From NCBI GenBank assembly GCA_009760855.2, contig WPIO01000293.1, positions 1-64,000 on the forward strand: DNA of 64,000 nt, written 5' to 3'. Shown here piece by piece: positions 33,855-44,760 of this stretch (the stretch's first letter is position 1; each line of letters begins with the position of its first letter). The DNA comes from Cristatella mucedo. Lineage: Eukaryota > Bryozoa > Phylactolaemata > Cristatellidae. The notes beneath the pieces were generated by a model. The model made no database searches and was not told the origin of the DNA. It saw only the letters and a list, made by a program, of their open reading frames with translations. Both the position numbers and the translations under genes were made by a program.

Positions 33855-34195
33855 GGTAATGGCCTACCAAAGCCTTGAACTCACTCCCGACTTCCGTTAC
33901 GACGTTTCCTCACTTATCTTCATTTTAAAAGACATTAAAAACAATCCAATATATCTCAGCATTCAGTGGGTCCCTGTGATTCGTCATTTTATTTGTTCTT
34001 ATTCATGTTGACAATGTTGCAAGCTGTGACTAACCACACTTGCATGCTGACCCTGTACAGGTCACCCCTAACCATGTTATTCTTGTTGTTTATCGAGCAT
34101 GATCCAATCGTGTTTTCGTTTGCAGCAAATATGAAGCACCTAGAGAATGATTGAGCTATCTGAGAGCACTTTATCAAGCATGTTATTATTAGTGA
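33855..34195 (+). mobile_element. Family B LINE, 3' end
   Basis: Starts in the last codons (CTTGAACTCACTCCCGACTT, equivalent to WNSLPTCVRTSPDL), then AGCATTCAGTGGGTCCCTGT, the 3' UTR, and the tail TTATCAAGCATGTTATTATT. 340 bp. Confidence 0.75.
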
Positions 34196-34480
34196 TATGC
34201 CGCGGCTGGTCTTGGGCTTGACCCCTAAACCTTGGGAACAATGTGTACACCAGTCTGCCTCCGAAGCTTTTCCTTTCAAACCAGGTAGTGGCTGATTGGG
34301 GCCCCTCAGTTGGAGCTTCTTTAGCTTAGCTAAGGCAGCCTGGAGCAGCCAGCTTTCAGATTATACGAAATGGCCGACGGTGGCCCACATTGCTTTCCAT
34401 TAAGCTTTGTAGTCAGCTTCTGCTGTAGCTTATTTGGCAGTGCTGCAATCCTTCTACGTAATGATTGAACCCCTAAAATA
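34196..34480 (+). repeat. Repeat R1, partial copy
   Basis: Aligns with 41030-41320, 43255-43560 and 46280-46590: GGGCTTGACCCCTAAACCTT, CAGTTGGAGCTTCTTTAGCT, TTTATTTGGCAGT-like, GCTGCAATCCTTCTACGTAA, ending CTAAAAT. Non-coding repeat of unknown class. Confidence 0.65.
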
Positions 34481-34484
34481 GATA

Positions 34485-37400
34485 ATGCACCTCCGTCTGT
34501 AACTCCAAAAAGTCATAAAGAACATGTGCATGCAGGGATCATCCAGGAGAGTTTTGCATAGCATGCTCACAGCCTGAGCAGCTTCCGGTACGCATTCGTT
34601 AGCCAACAGACTATGTCTCAAGCAACAAAGAGAAAGTGGGAAGCATAGCAGAGTCAGCCGAGCTGATGAGGTAGAGAGTAGCATGGAAGTAGCAGCTCGG
34701 GACCACTGAAAACGATCAGCCGTATTCGGCAACAGGAGAGATTTTGTCGTTGCATAACGACTGTGGAAGCAAGCTCTACAGTCTAGAACCTGCAGAGCGA
34801 AAGCTTCTGTCGATAACTGACTTAAAGCAGAGGAATGTAAAAGCTAATTTATTGTCCACACAGAGCCTGAGGGTGCAAAGAGGCTGAAATCGGTGCAGCA
34901 GTTAAGCTAGGTACGAAGGAGCCAAGCAGTGGCTGGCTTTGTGAGTCAGCATAAGAACTTTGTTCTGTATCTGTTGCTCAACCATCATCAAAGATTCTTG
35001 AAAAAATTGTTGCTAAGCAGCTAGTTGAACATATTGAAAATAATGGAATGTCAGAAACATTTCAACCAGGTTTCAAGAGGCAGCACTCTACTGAAACTGC
35101 TCTCCTCCGTGTTAACAATAACATTCTACGTGGCAACGACGACGGGCATGTCACTACCCTAGCTCTGCTAGATCTGTCTGCTGCCTCCGACACCATTGAT
35201 CACGAAGTTCTGCTTGAACGATTGAGAACAACGATCGGTCTGGCAGACGAAGCACTGGCGTGGTTTAAATCATACTTGTCTGATGGTGTTCAATCCGTGT
35301 CGTGTGGGGGTCAGGTCTCAGACATGAGAAGGGTCACCTGTGGAGTCCCTCAAGGGTCTGTACTTGGTCCCTTGCTGGTCTCCATTTATACCCAAACTCT
35401 GGGAATAGTGATTAAGGCCCATGGAATACGATATGACTTCTATGCTGACGATACTCAGTTGTATTTGTCATTTAAACCGTCGAAATCTGCTGCAGCAACT
35501 GAGAAACTGAATGCTTGCCTTGCCGATATTCAATCCTGGATGTCGGAAAACTTCCTGAAATTAAATGACGATAAAACCGAACTGCTTCTCATAGGACACC
35601 CTAAGCGTGTGGCTGGATTAAAAGGCTTTGCTGTTCTAATAGGTGATGCTATTGTGCGACCTTCACCATGTGCTCGTAATCTAGGTGTCGTGTTCAACAG
35701 CTGCCTTAATTTCAAAAACCTTCATTCAGAAGACTGCCTCTACAGCTAGCCATCACATCCGATCCCTATCCAAGATTAGAAGCTGTCTCCCACAGTGGCT
35801 TGTAAAAAATTTAACTAGCTCTTTAGTTCTTTCTCGGCTTGATTATTGTAATTTCCTTTTGGCTGGGCTACCAAAGAAACCTATTATGCCACTACAGTGA
35901 ACTATGAATATGGCTGCAAGGCTGGTCTTCAATTCCCAGCGGTTTGAGAACATGTCACCTTTGCTGGAAGAGCTGGGATGGTTGCCGGTTTAGCAAAGGA
36001 TACGGAGCAAAGTTCTTAGGCTGACCCACAAGGCCCGCCACGGCTTGGCTCCTTCATACCTAGCTGAACTGCTGCATCAGTTTCAGCCTGTTCGCGCCCT
36101 CAGGTCCTGTGTGTACAATAAATTAGCTGTCCCATTCCTCTGCTTAAAGACAGTTGGCCACAGAAGCTTTAGCTCTGCAGGTCCTAGACTGTGGAACTCG
36201 CTTCCACAATTCATACGCAACGACATCTACTCTCCAACTGCCGTCTGTTGCACATCTTTTTCAGCGGTCCTGAGCTGCTACTTCTATGCTACTCACTATC
36301 TCAACTGCCCTCCTGATCTGCTATGCTTCCCACTTTCTCTTTGTTGTGTGAGACGAAGTGTGTTGGCTACCGAATGTGTATAGAAAGCCGCTTAGGCTGT
36401 GAGTGGGCTATACAAAACTCTCCTGCGTAACACCCACATGGTCTTTATGACTTTGTGGAGTTACTGACGGAGATACATTACATTACATCCGTCCTAGCTC
36501 TGTTAACAATAGAGACACGGGCTTGAACCTCTGGGACTTAAAGACTAGCTTTTCAGCCATATTCAGAGTAAGCTGCAGTGACCTACTTCCTTTCTCTGGT
36601 AGCCCAGCCAAAATGGAATTACAATAATCAAGCTAAGACAGAAGTAAGGATATAGTCAAATTGTTTACAAGCCTCTGTCAAAAACAGCTCTTAGTCTGGA
36701 ATAGACGTCAGACGTGACGGCTAGCTGTAGAAGCAGTCTTTTGAATGAAGCTTTTAAAATTGAGGCAGCTGTCGAAAACGACACCTAAATTTCGACCACT
36801 TGGTGATGGTCGCACAACATCACCTATTAGAAGAGCAAAACATTTCAATCCAGCCTCAAGCTTAGGGTGTCCCGTGAGCAGCTGTTCTGTTTTATCGTCA
36901 TTTAATTTTAGGAAGTTTTCCGACATCCAGGATTGAATTTTGGCAAGGCAAGCGTTTAGTTTCTTAGTTGCTGCAGCAGATTGCGAGGGTTTGAATGACA
37001 AATGCATCTGAGTATCCTCAGGATAAAAGTTATGTCCTCTTATGTGGGCCTTAATCAGTTTTCCCAGAGGTTGAGTATAAATGGAGAACAGGAAATGACC
37101 GAGTACAGACCCTTGAGGGGCTCTACAGGTGACCGTTCTCGTGTGTGAGCTCTGACCCACACGGGACACTTATTGAACGCGATCAGATAAGTACAATTTA
37201 AACCACGCCAGTGCTTCGTCTGCCTGACCAATCGTCGTTCTCAATCGTTCAAGCAGAACATCCTTTCTGCATAGAATGTCATCGTTTACATGTAGGAGAG
37301 CAGTTTCAGTGAAGAGCTGCCTCTTGAACCCTGATTGAAATGGCTCTGACTTTCCATTCCTTTCAAAATGCTTAACCAGCTGCTTAGCAACACTTTTTTC

Positions 37401-39130
37401 AAGAATCTTTGGCTTGAAATGAAGAAGGGAAACTGGGCAATAGTTTGCAAGGACCTCAGTGTCTAATCCAGGCTTTTCAAGTATGGGTCTAACGACTGCC
37501 GATTTGAAGTACTTGGGGACGACCCTTTTTCTCAAAGAAGTATTAAAAATCTTGGTTATGGCACGGCCAAGTCAGTCGGCCAGTGAAGACCACGAAGGCG
37601 ATGGTATAGGGTCTTCAGGAGAGCAGCTCTTTTTGCAAGACCTTATTAAGGTAGCCACATCGCATGCTAAAACTTCTGAGATATTTTTAAGGAACCTCAC
37701 ATGTTGTGGAACTGCGATTGTTTTAGTCGGATAAATCTTTATGGAGGCACGAATGTGAGCAATGTTTTTAGTAAAGAAGGCTGAAAACTTTTCGGCTGAG
37801 CCCTTAATATCTGGGGAGTCAGACCTCTCAGCATTAGATTGTAAATGGTTTACTGTCTTATCAATCTGTTTAGGGTCCGTCTGGCAGGAATTCTGCTTTC
37901 GGAGGAAAAATCCTAATTTGTAAAGCTTTCGGGTGTAAACTCGAAAGAATTCTTTGAAATTGACTAGATCTGCACCAGACCCATATTTTTCGAAACGACC
38001 TTCAAGCCTGAGCTTAACCCGGCGCATCTTCAGGAGTTTTTTGTAAATTGAATGGAATCTCCACGACTTTGAACACGGATAGAACGAACTGGAGCATGCT
38101 TGTCAAGAGAATTCCTGAGTGTCATGTTCATTGCATCAGTGAGAGTATCGAGGATGACTATCGAGTCTGAATGCAGATCAAGAAGACCTGCATCACAGAC
38201 TTCAAAAACTTGTCTACGTCAATGTTTTGTAAGCTTCGTCGCTTGACAAGTTTGACATTACTCTGTACGCACACGGAAGATTCTCCATACAGTCAAGAAA
38301 CGAGCGGACCTAGCTGCTGATAGGGTTGTCAAAGTGAATATTTAAGTCTCCAGCAATCATTAACGGCCTGTCACATACAAAGATTTAGATTTTAGTAAGG
38401 AACCCTGAAAACTCCTCTATAAACAAGTGTAGACAGCCAGAAGGAGGCCAGTATATCAAAACAGTGAGAGGCATTTTCTGTTATGAAGATCTGATCGCAA
38501 CCGATACAAACAATGACCAATGGGAAAAACTGCACATCTTATAGCCAAGCGACTCTCGAACAACAATTGCAACCCCACCACCAACTTTGTGAGAGTGCAT
38601 ACACTGATAGAACAAGTACCCGTGTGGAGTGGTCTCAGGAATACTGCTACTTGAACAAGGCTTCAATCGAGTTTCAGAAAGCAGAAATATGTCTACCTTC
38701 TCCAGGACCACCTGATCGCGAATAAGTAACCCCTTGGTTTTTAACGAGCAGACATTTAGTAGGCAGAATTTAAGAGGCTGTCCAACAACTGGGCGACGGT
38801 TTGTATTCACGTCAGAGTTTACTCGGCCCGACGGACGCTGGCCCTTCGAATTTGAATTGGACATTAGTAACGGCCGCCGGGCGATGCTTCACAATATGCT
38901 GGGCCACGGTGGGTGGGCTACTACCGCAACGAGTACTATTCAGAGCTTTAAACTTATGGGTCACTTCCGTTCGACGAAACCTGCTCCTAAGCGGTTCTTA
39001 GCAGAACTAATGGCTTGGCCTGCTGTGAAGAGCCAGACAAACTGATTGAATGCATGAAGTTTAGGCTTGGAGGTTTAGGGTTAGCAATAACTGTTGCCAT
39101 AACTATTTCCCGCTGGGGGCAAAGTAAGAT
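34485..39130 (-). mobile_element. Family A LINE with endonuclease, split by a second family A copy
   Basis: The longest family A copy. On the minus strand from 39130: a non-coding 5' part, then at 38864 the APE-type endonuclease start (LKFCLLNVCSLKTKG, IFLLSETRLKP, GGGVAIVVRESL), a middle region (38027-37572), RT N-terminal part (37535-37170, [36 protein letters not shown]), palm (37169 on, [20 protein letters not shown]) and post-palm (FLKLNDDKTEQLL). The sequence stops at 36486-36490, where a plus-strand copy (34987-36485) is inserted, and continues at 34986 (GATGGTTGAGCAACAGATAC on minus) to the 3' end near 34485. The RT active site reads YPED in place of YADD. Frameshifts separate the open segments. 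The element is dead but gives the domain order of the family. Confidence 0.85.
34987..36485 (+). mobile_element. Family A LINE nested in an antisense family A copy
   Basis: A 1.5 kb 5'-truncated insertion starting ATCAAAGATTCTTGAAAAAA (KILEKIVAKQL) and ending GACGGAGATACATTACATTA. The frame at 35048-35749 is open for 233 codons and keeps the RT palm: LLDLSAASDTIDHEVLLERL (motif A Asp kept), [20 protein letters not shown], and FYADDTQLYLSF with the intact YADD. An extra base near 35715 shifts the frame after SCLNFK. Further stops follow, for example after MPLQ at 35898. Flanks on both sides carry CATC (34983-34986 and 36486-36489), a possible short target duplication, although the ACATT tail could create it by chance. 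Confidence 0.85.
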
Positions 39131-39154
39131 TGTGCAGATTCTATCTGTATGTGC

Positions 39155-39590
39155 AGCATTGGAGTTTAGAAATTGACATGTTAATGGACAGGGAGCGATC
39201 AAAGCAAGGGTACAACAGTCTCATCCCAATAGAAGTGAACGTTTGGATTGCGCCCGGCTACCACACTGGAAAGAGGGGTAGTATAAACCGTAAAAAGAAC
39301 TGTACTAAGCTAACCTAACTAAGGAACCCCATACTTCAGTAATTCCTCGCATGATTATTTTCCGTTCATATCAATCCACTGGAGTCTTCCACTGAGGTAA
39401 TACTTAAACCATTGCAGTGCAGAGCCAATGATGCCCAGGCGAGATGAGAGGCACTCGAGAAGGGCTTGGTAGTCAACAGTGTTAACAGCTGCCGAAAGAT
39501 CGAGCAAAACAAGTATAGAGAGACTACCTTCCTCTTCATTCCAAAGTCGTTATACGCCCCAACCAATGCTAGAAAATTGGAATAGTCGCA
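39155..39590 (-). mobile_element. Family B LINE, palm fragment
   Basis: The minus strand holds RT palm motif A and the following region in two frames (LDLSAAVNTVDYQALLECLS, LGIIGSALQWFKYYLS) and, nearer 39220, a degraded palm core. Interrupted by frameshifts. It abuts the 5' end of the big family A copy. Confidence 0.6.
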
Positions 39591-40344
39591 TAGTTGGTGA
39601 GCTACCCGTTAATAAATAAGCACTTGGAGTGCTCGATGGTATAAAGAACTTAACAATTGCCTCATACACGGATGCTGGTGTGCTACTGAGTCCCACTATG
39701 GTGACGTTTGATTAAGACTGGGAGTAAGACAGAGAGAGGGAGAGAGAGAGAGAGAGAGAGTCGGATACTCTACCCCTCTCGTCTTCTCATTTACCCATTT
39801 CTATTCTCCTCTCCTCATCTGGAGGTGCACAGAGATAGCTCTCAGGTTAGGCTATGATTCGATCCCTTAACCTAGGGCACCTGGTGCAGATCTGCTCAGG
39901 TTAGAATGAAGGCTTGTCCAGACCTTCTTGTGGTCAGAATGTGATGCACCGACTAATATACTTCACAAACAAGGAGGGCAAGGATTGCATGCTGGCACAG
40001 GAGCTATCCAAGCCACCTCACCGAAAATAAATAAGCCTGATAATGAACACGTGGTCAATATCGTTGTGGTAAAAAGCAGCATTCAGGAGCTCAGGTGGGA
40101 GCAAATAAAAAGCAAACGACTGAGAGAGCTTGCTGCTGAAGGATGTGATGAGAAACAGTAGGCTTCGAGAGCTTCAAAGAACCTAAGGCGACAAAGAGCT
40201 TAATTGTGACTTCCACCGCCCAGTTGTGTTTAACCTACTACTCAGCTACTGGTATCTAGGGTGCTGTAGCGGTCAGCCTTCGGGGTCAGGACCATCGCTA
40301 GCGATCGCATATATAAGATGGGTTTATTATACTCGGACTTTAGA
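39591..40344. other. Unassigned, with a short GA tract
   Basis: Contains GAGAGAGAGAGAGAG around 39730-39760. The open frame at 39928-40161 has no recognised domain. No similarity to the other repeats was seen. Confidence 0.35.
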
Positions 40345-40717
40345 AATTCGCAAAGCTAAAACTCTGTCAAACCGGTTAGCTCTATGTACAGTGCTCATGC
40401 CGGTGCATAATCACTACTATCAGGTGCACAAAAAGCTGTTGCTTTGGGCATCCAGTTGTGGCAGCTTGTAATTTTAACCGCACATCAGCTCTGCATTGCA
40501 CGGTCCAAAGATGGTCAAACTCTGGGCAGAGGCAATGGGAACACGAGGTGGGCAGAAGAGGGCGGTGGTCTGAAGGGCAGCACGGCTTCCCACTGGATAA
40601 GCCAGCTAATGGCACCGTGGACGTAGGAAGGTTCGCGAAGGCCGGTAATGGTAAGCTGAGGCTCTGGCTTAGACTTGACCCCTGAACCTTAGGATAGTTG
40701 GGCACAACGGCAGACTA
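40345..40717 (+). repeat. Repeat R1, unit 1 of a tandem pair
   Basis: Starts AGAAATTCGCAAAGCTAAAA, contains CACATCAGCTCTGCATTGCA, GAAGGGCAGCACGGCTTCCC and ends near AGTTGGGCACAACGG. The following unit starts with the same words at 40718. Non-coding; open frames on both strands are not conserved between copies. Confidence 0.7.
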
Positions 40718-41385
40718 GGAAATTCGCATAGCTGCAACTCTGTCGAACCGGTTCACTCCACATGCAGAGCTCGTGCCGGTGCCTAATCACTACTACCGGG
40801 CCAGCAATAAGCTGTTGCTTTGGGCTCAGCTTTATTTTTAACTGCACAGCAGCTCTGCATGGTGCGGTCCAACGCTGGACAAATGCTGGGCCGAGGCTAC
40901 AGGAATACGAAGTGGGCAGAAGAGGGAGGAGCTCTGAAGGGTAGCTCGGCTTCCTACTGGATAAACTAGCTAATGGCACTGTGGACTTCAGATGGTGCTC
41001 GAGGGTTGGTAATGGTAAGCTGGGGCTCTGGCTTAGGCTTGATGCCTGAACCTTGGGATAGTCGGGCACAATAGCACACCAGTCAGGCTCCAGCATTCCC
41101 TTACTTCCGAACCCGGAAGTGGCTCATTGCCGACCCATCAGTTGGAGCTACTTTGGCTTTGGTCAGGCGGCCGCAAGATGGTAGCTAGCTGCCAGATTGA
41201 ACGAAGTTGCCAGCTGGCAATTCATGCTGCTGTCCACCAAAGCTGGCACTGTAGTCGGCTCCTCCAGCTATGGTTTATTTGGTAGTGTTGCAATCGTTCG
41301 GCATAATGATGGCTAAAATACTCTCTATTGATGAAAGCTGGTCCTAACTGGTCCTAATCGAGACTAATTGCATGGCCTGACAGCT
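40718..41385 (+). repeat. Repeat R1, unit 2, longer copy
   Basis: A second, longer R1 copy that goes on past the end of unit 1 through CAGTTGGAGCTACTTTGGCT and ATGGTTTATTTGGTAGTGTT to CATGGCCTGA at about 41382. The copies at 42944-43608 and 45963-46630 extend further, so this one is cut short where the 3.4 kb duplicated unit begins. Confidence 0.7.
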
Positions 41386-42084
41386 GCTTTTGAATGAGTA
41401 AAAACTTATAAACTTGAGTTTGGAGGCTAGTTCCTACTTGAAGTGATATTCATTTGGTATGTAATGCGATGAATAGTTGCTTATATTTATTGTAGGGTCA
41501 TCACAGGTCGCATCAGTAAATCTGCTACTGATACTTGGCAGTGGATATTCGCACTGGCGAGCTGTCACGTTCCTTAAAACATAAACTTGCAACTGAAAAA
41601 TATTCTTTTAGACATGAAATGTTTCTTTTCACTAAAGGTTCGGCTGCCCCTTTCTCAAGATCCATAAAAAGCTGTTTCACATTTATCCTGCTCGATTAGA
41701 AGTCAAAATCGCACACAGCCTTTCCTGTACATTTCGAAAAGAATGCTGGTGCTGCAGCACCGTGCAACCGAAATTGAGTTCAACTTGTCAATAATATTTA
41801 AACGATTGAACGGATAAGGTTGTGGTTCTTTCCTGTAAAATGCTTCCCTGAATAAGAAAAGTGTGGGCAGCTTTTAGCCTGTCACTTCTGCTATACGGTT
41901 ATTGAGTTCCAGCTAATATGGTGAAACATCAACACTAATCTGGAGCAGGAAGGCAACATTTTAGCTTTCTAATTTGAAAAAAAAATTAACAGATGCTAGC
42001 TCTTCTTGATATACATGAAGTACAAAGCGACGTCATTCCACGAAAGACTTGGGCACTCATTTAACGGTAAAAATAAACACTTAG

Positions 42085-42437
42085 CTCCCACAGCCTGGAA
42101 CTCCCTCCCGACCTGCATCAGAACATCCCCTGACCTGACCACATTTAAAAGAAACTTAAAAACATACCTATTTAGGACAGCATTTAGTGGGTCCTTGTGA
42201 TTCGTCCTCGATGTGCTTATGCGTGCTGACACTGTTCATGCTGCCACTAACCACATTTGCATGCTGACCCAGTGCATGTAACCCCTAACCATGTTATTCA
42301 TTTTGTTTGTTTTTCAAGCATGATTTTACTTACTATTCTATTGCGTATCACTTTGCAGCAAATGTAAAGCGCCTAGAAAGAGATTAAGTTCTCTGAGGGC
42401 GCTTTATCAAGTGCAATATTATTATTATTATTATTAG
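42085..42437 (+). mobile_element. Family B LINE insertion absent from the sister copy
   Basis: 353 bp of family B 3' end (AGCTCCCACAGCCTGGAACT, FKRNLKTYLFRTAFSGS-like codons, 3' UTR, tail (ATT)5). The sister unit at 45459-45462 has the uninterrupted sequence AACACTTAGTGAAGCTCCC, whereas here AACACTTAG is followed by the insertion and then TTAGTGAAGCTCCC. This defines both ends of the element and a TTAG target duplication, though part of it could belong to the ATT tail. Confidence 0.92.
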
Positions 42438-42769
42438 TGAAGCTCCCTCAGATAATTCTAATTCTTTCTAGGTGCATTACATTTTCTGCAAAGGAAACAC
42501 GATCGAATGGTGAGTGAAAATTGTATGCTTGATAAACAACATGAATATGAACATGAATGCTTGGGAGCAGACGAACTAAAGCCATGGTCTATCAAGGAAT
42601 TGAGGCTTTACGAGATACAAGTAAGCGATTAGAATCTGAAAATTGGGTGGTACGATGCTTAACCTGGTGGGGGAGTAGATCTGATAGGCAGGCTGAAGGC
42701 AGAAAATAAAGCGACCTGAAACTGAATAACAGAACCTCGCATGCATGAGGTGGGAGCCGTGATGGCACA

Positions 42770-42928
42770 CTAGGTAAGGCGGTTGCTTTCACGACCTCGG
42801 TCCCGAGGTCGTGGGTTCAATTCCTGCGGTGGGCGATCCTTTATCGCCACTGCAAGCAGTGGTGATAGCCGTAAAGGCTCTTCTGTCGCTATACAAAAAG
42901 AGGCTGTTTAATCAGCTAGGATTTTATT
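42770..42928 (+). mobile_element. tRNA-derived SINE1 (in duplicated unit, copy 1)
   Basis: GCCGTGATGGCACACTAGGT head, ACGACCTCGGTCCCGAGGTC, box B region GGTTCAATTCC, then the SINE1 body and CAGCTAGGATT end. The same insertion is present at the equivalent place in copy 2 (45779), so it predates the duplication. Confidence 0.85.
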
Positions 42929-42943
42929 TATTATACTTTGGAA

Positions 42944-43608
42944 ATTCGCGAGGCTAAAACTCTGTCGAACCGGTTCGCTCCACATGCAGCGCTCGTGCCG
43001 GTGCGTAACCACGACTACCGGGCCAGCAATAAGCCGTTGCTTTGGGTACTGCTTTTATTTTTCACTTCGCAGCAACTCTGCATGGTGCGGTCCTACGGTG
43101 GACAAACGCTGGGCCGAGGCAAGGGGAATACGAAGTGGGCGGAAGAGGGAGGAGCCATAAAGGGTAGCACGGCTTCCTACTGGATAAACTAGCTAATGGC
43201 ACTGTGGACGTTCAAAGGTGCATATGAGCCGGTAATGGTAAGCTGAAACTCTGGCTTAGGCTTGACCCCTGAGCCTTGGGATAGTTGGGAACAACGGCAC
43301 ACCAAGTCGGCTCCAGCCCACCCTTGCTCGCACACCCGGAACTGGGTCATTGCTGCCTCCTCAGTTTGAGCTTCTTTGGCTTAGCTCAGGCGGCCTCGAG
43401 CTGGCTGCTAGATTGAACGAAGTTGTCGGCTGGCAACCCAAGCTGCTGTCCACCAAACCTTGTCATGTAGTCGACTCTTCCAGTTATGGTTTATTTGCTA
43501 GTGTTGCAATCCTTCTGCATAATGATCTGATTGCTAAAATACTCCTGAACGATGGAACCTGCTCCTAACTGGTCGTAATCGAGACTATTTGCTTGGCCTG
43601 ATGAAACA
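42944..43608 (+). repeat. Repeat R1 (in duplicated unit, copy 1)
   Basis: GGAAATTCGCGAGGCTAAAA to TTGCTTGGCCTGATGAAACA. Aligns end to end with 45963-46630 and with 40718-41385. The segment after it (43608-43700) matches 39011-39130, the non-coding 5' side of the long family A copy, so R1 may have been carried or shared by that family. Confidence 0.7.
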
Positions 43609-44760
43609 GGCAAAACATAAACAGACCAAATTCACGATGCTTCGGCTCAGAGGCTTACGATTAGAAATAACTGTGGCAGTAACTGTGTCCTCCTGGGTGC
43701 AAAGTAAGCATATTGCTGCCGGATACAGCAGGTAGCTAACTTACCCATCGGTTCGGCCATCCTGCCACAATCAGGCTAGCTGGGTCGAGCGGCTGCAAGG
43801 AATTGCTGCCTGCTCCCTCATCACAAAAGGCTGAGCTAGATGGCAGAGCCTAGATTTTGATTGGCTATGCAGTGGTAACTTCTGGAACACTGCCAAGAAA
43901 GCCCATTGGGCATCGCATCAGCTGGGTATTTCCCCAGCGGGCTCGGCCAGTCGAAGGTTAACCTGGTGGGGGGGGGGCAGAAGAGGGAGATTCCCTCACT
44001 AGCATTGCCTGCATAGCCGAATCAGTGCTTAAAATATAGACTTTCGTGCTTTCCGATGCCAACTTTCCTCCTTGTTAGGGAGTTCGAGCTATCGATTCAA
44101 TAAACGATGATTTCCGGCTAGTCTGACCCACAGTGCCCACCTCTAATAATCGACATTCATCCTTCGTGTGCCTGGGCCTGCTTATAGTATGCCTGCTGCT
44201 TGCTGATGCTACCACCAAACATTTATTAATGTTTTATATTTAGCATCTGTAAAGTGCCTGGAGTGATATTCGGTTCTCTAAAGGTACTTTGCGAACGTAT
44301 TATTATATCCAATCTTGGAGGCTAGGAGGAATGGTTTGCCAGAACAACAAACTATCACCCACAGCAGAATTCGCGTTAGCCTCAACGGTCGTCGTCGTTG
44401 TAGATTAGTATGAGAAGACTATAATGAAAAGGTAGATAAATATCTAGAAAAGCTTATTCAGGAAAATGCGGAGACCAAATTAAAGTGAGCGGTTATGTAT
44501 GTTGGAGTGGAGGACTAGTGCCAAGCAGCTGGCACCATTATGAGTTTGGCTGTGGATTTCATAAACTGACTCTTTGAGTCTTCTGAGCTGGAAAAGAGTG
44601 AAGCCGTGCCTACAACGCATAAGCCTAATGTGTTCTGCGACGTGCTACGAACGCCTCAAAATAACTTGAGCTTATGAGCATCAGCCATTTTTAATTTGGC
44701 CGTGGATTGAACTTACGGTAATGAGAAGAAAAATAAACGTAGGGAGAGCGATCTTAACAG

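Larger units (their letters stand above)
41386..44760 (+). repeat. 3.4 kb composite duplicated unit, copy 1
   Basis: Begins near TTTTGAATGAGTAAAAACTT and contains in order: a unique-looking 690 bp segment, a family B insertion (42085-42437), SINE1 (42770-42928), R1 (42944-43608), a 300 bp segment shared with 48.2 kb, a family B-like 3' end (44161-44300) and a 430 bp segment ending GGAGAGCGATC. Copy 2 starts directly after it at 44761 with the same opening words, so the arrangement is head to tail. No coding function was recognised in the unit. Confidence 0.85.

Noticed and set aside
34485-36490. LINE 5' inversion by twin priming
   Set aside because: The inverted piece corresponds to the 3' end of the element and is also present in the plus copy. 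The sequence right of 36490 continues the minus copy, so nested insertion explains it better.
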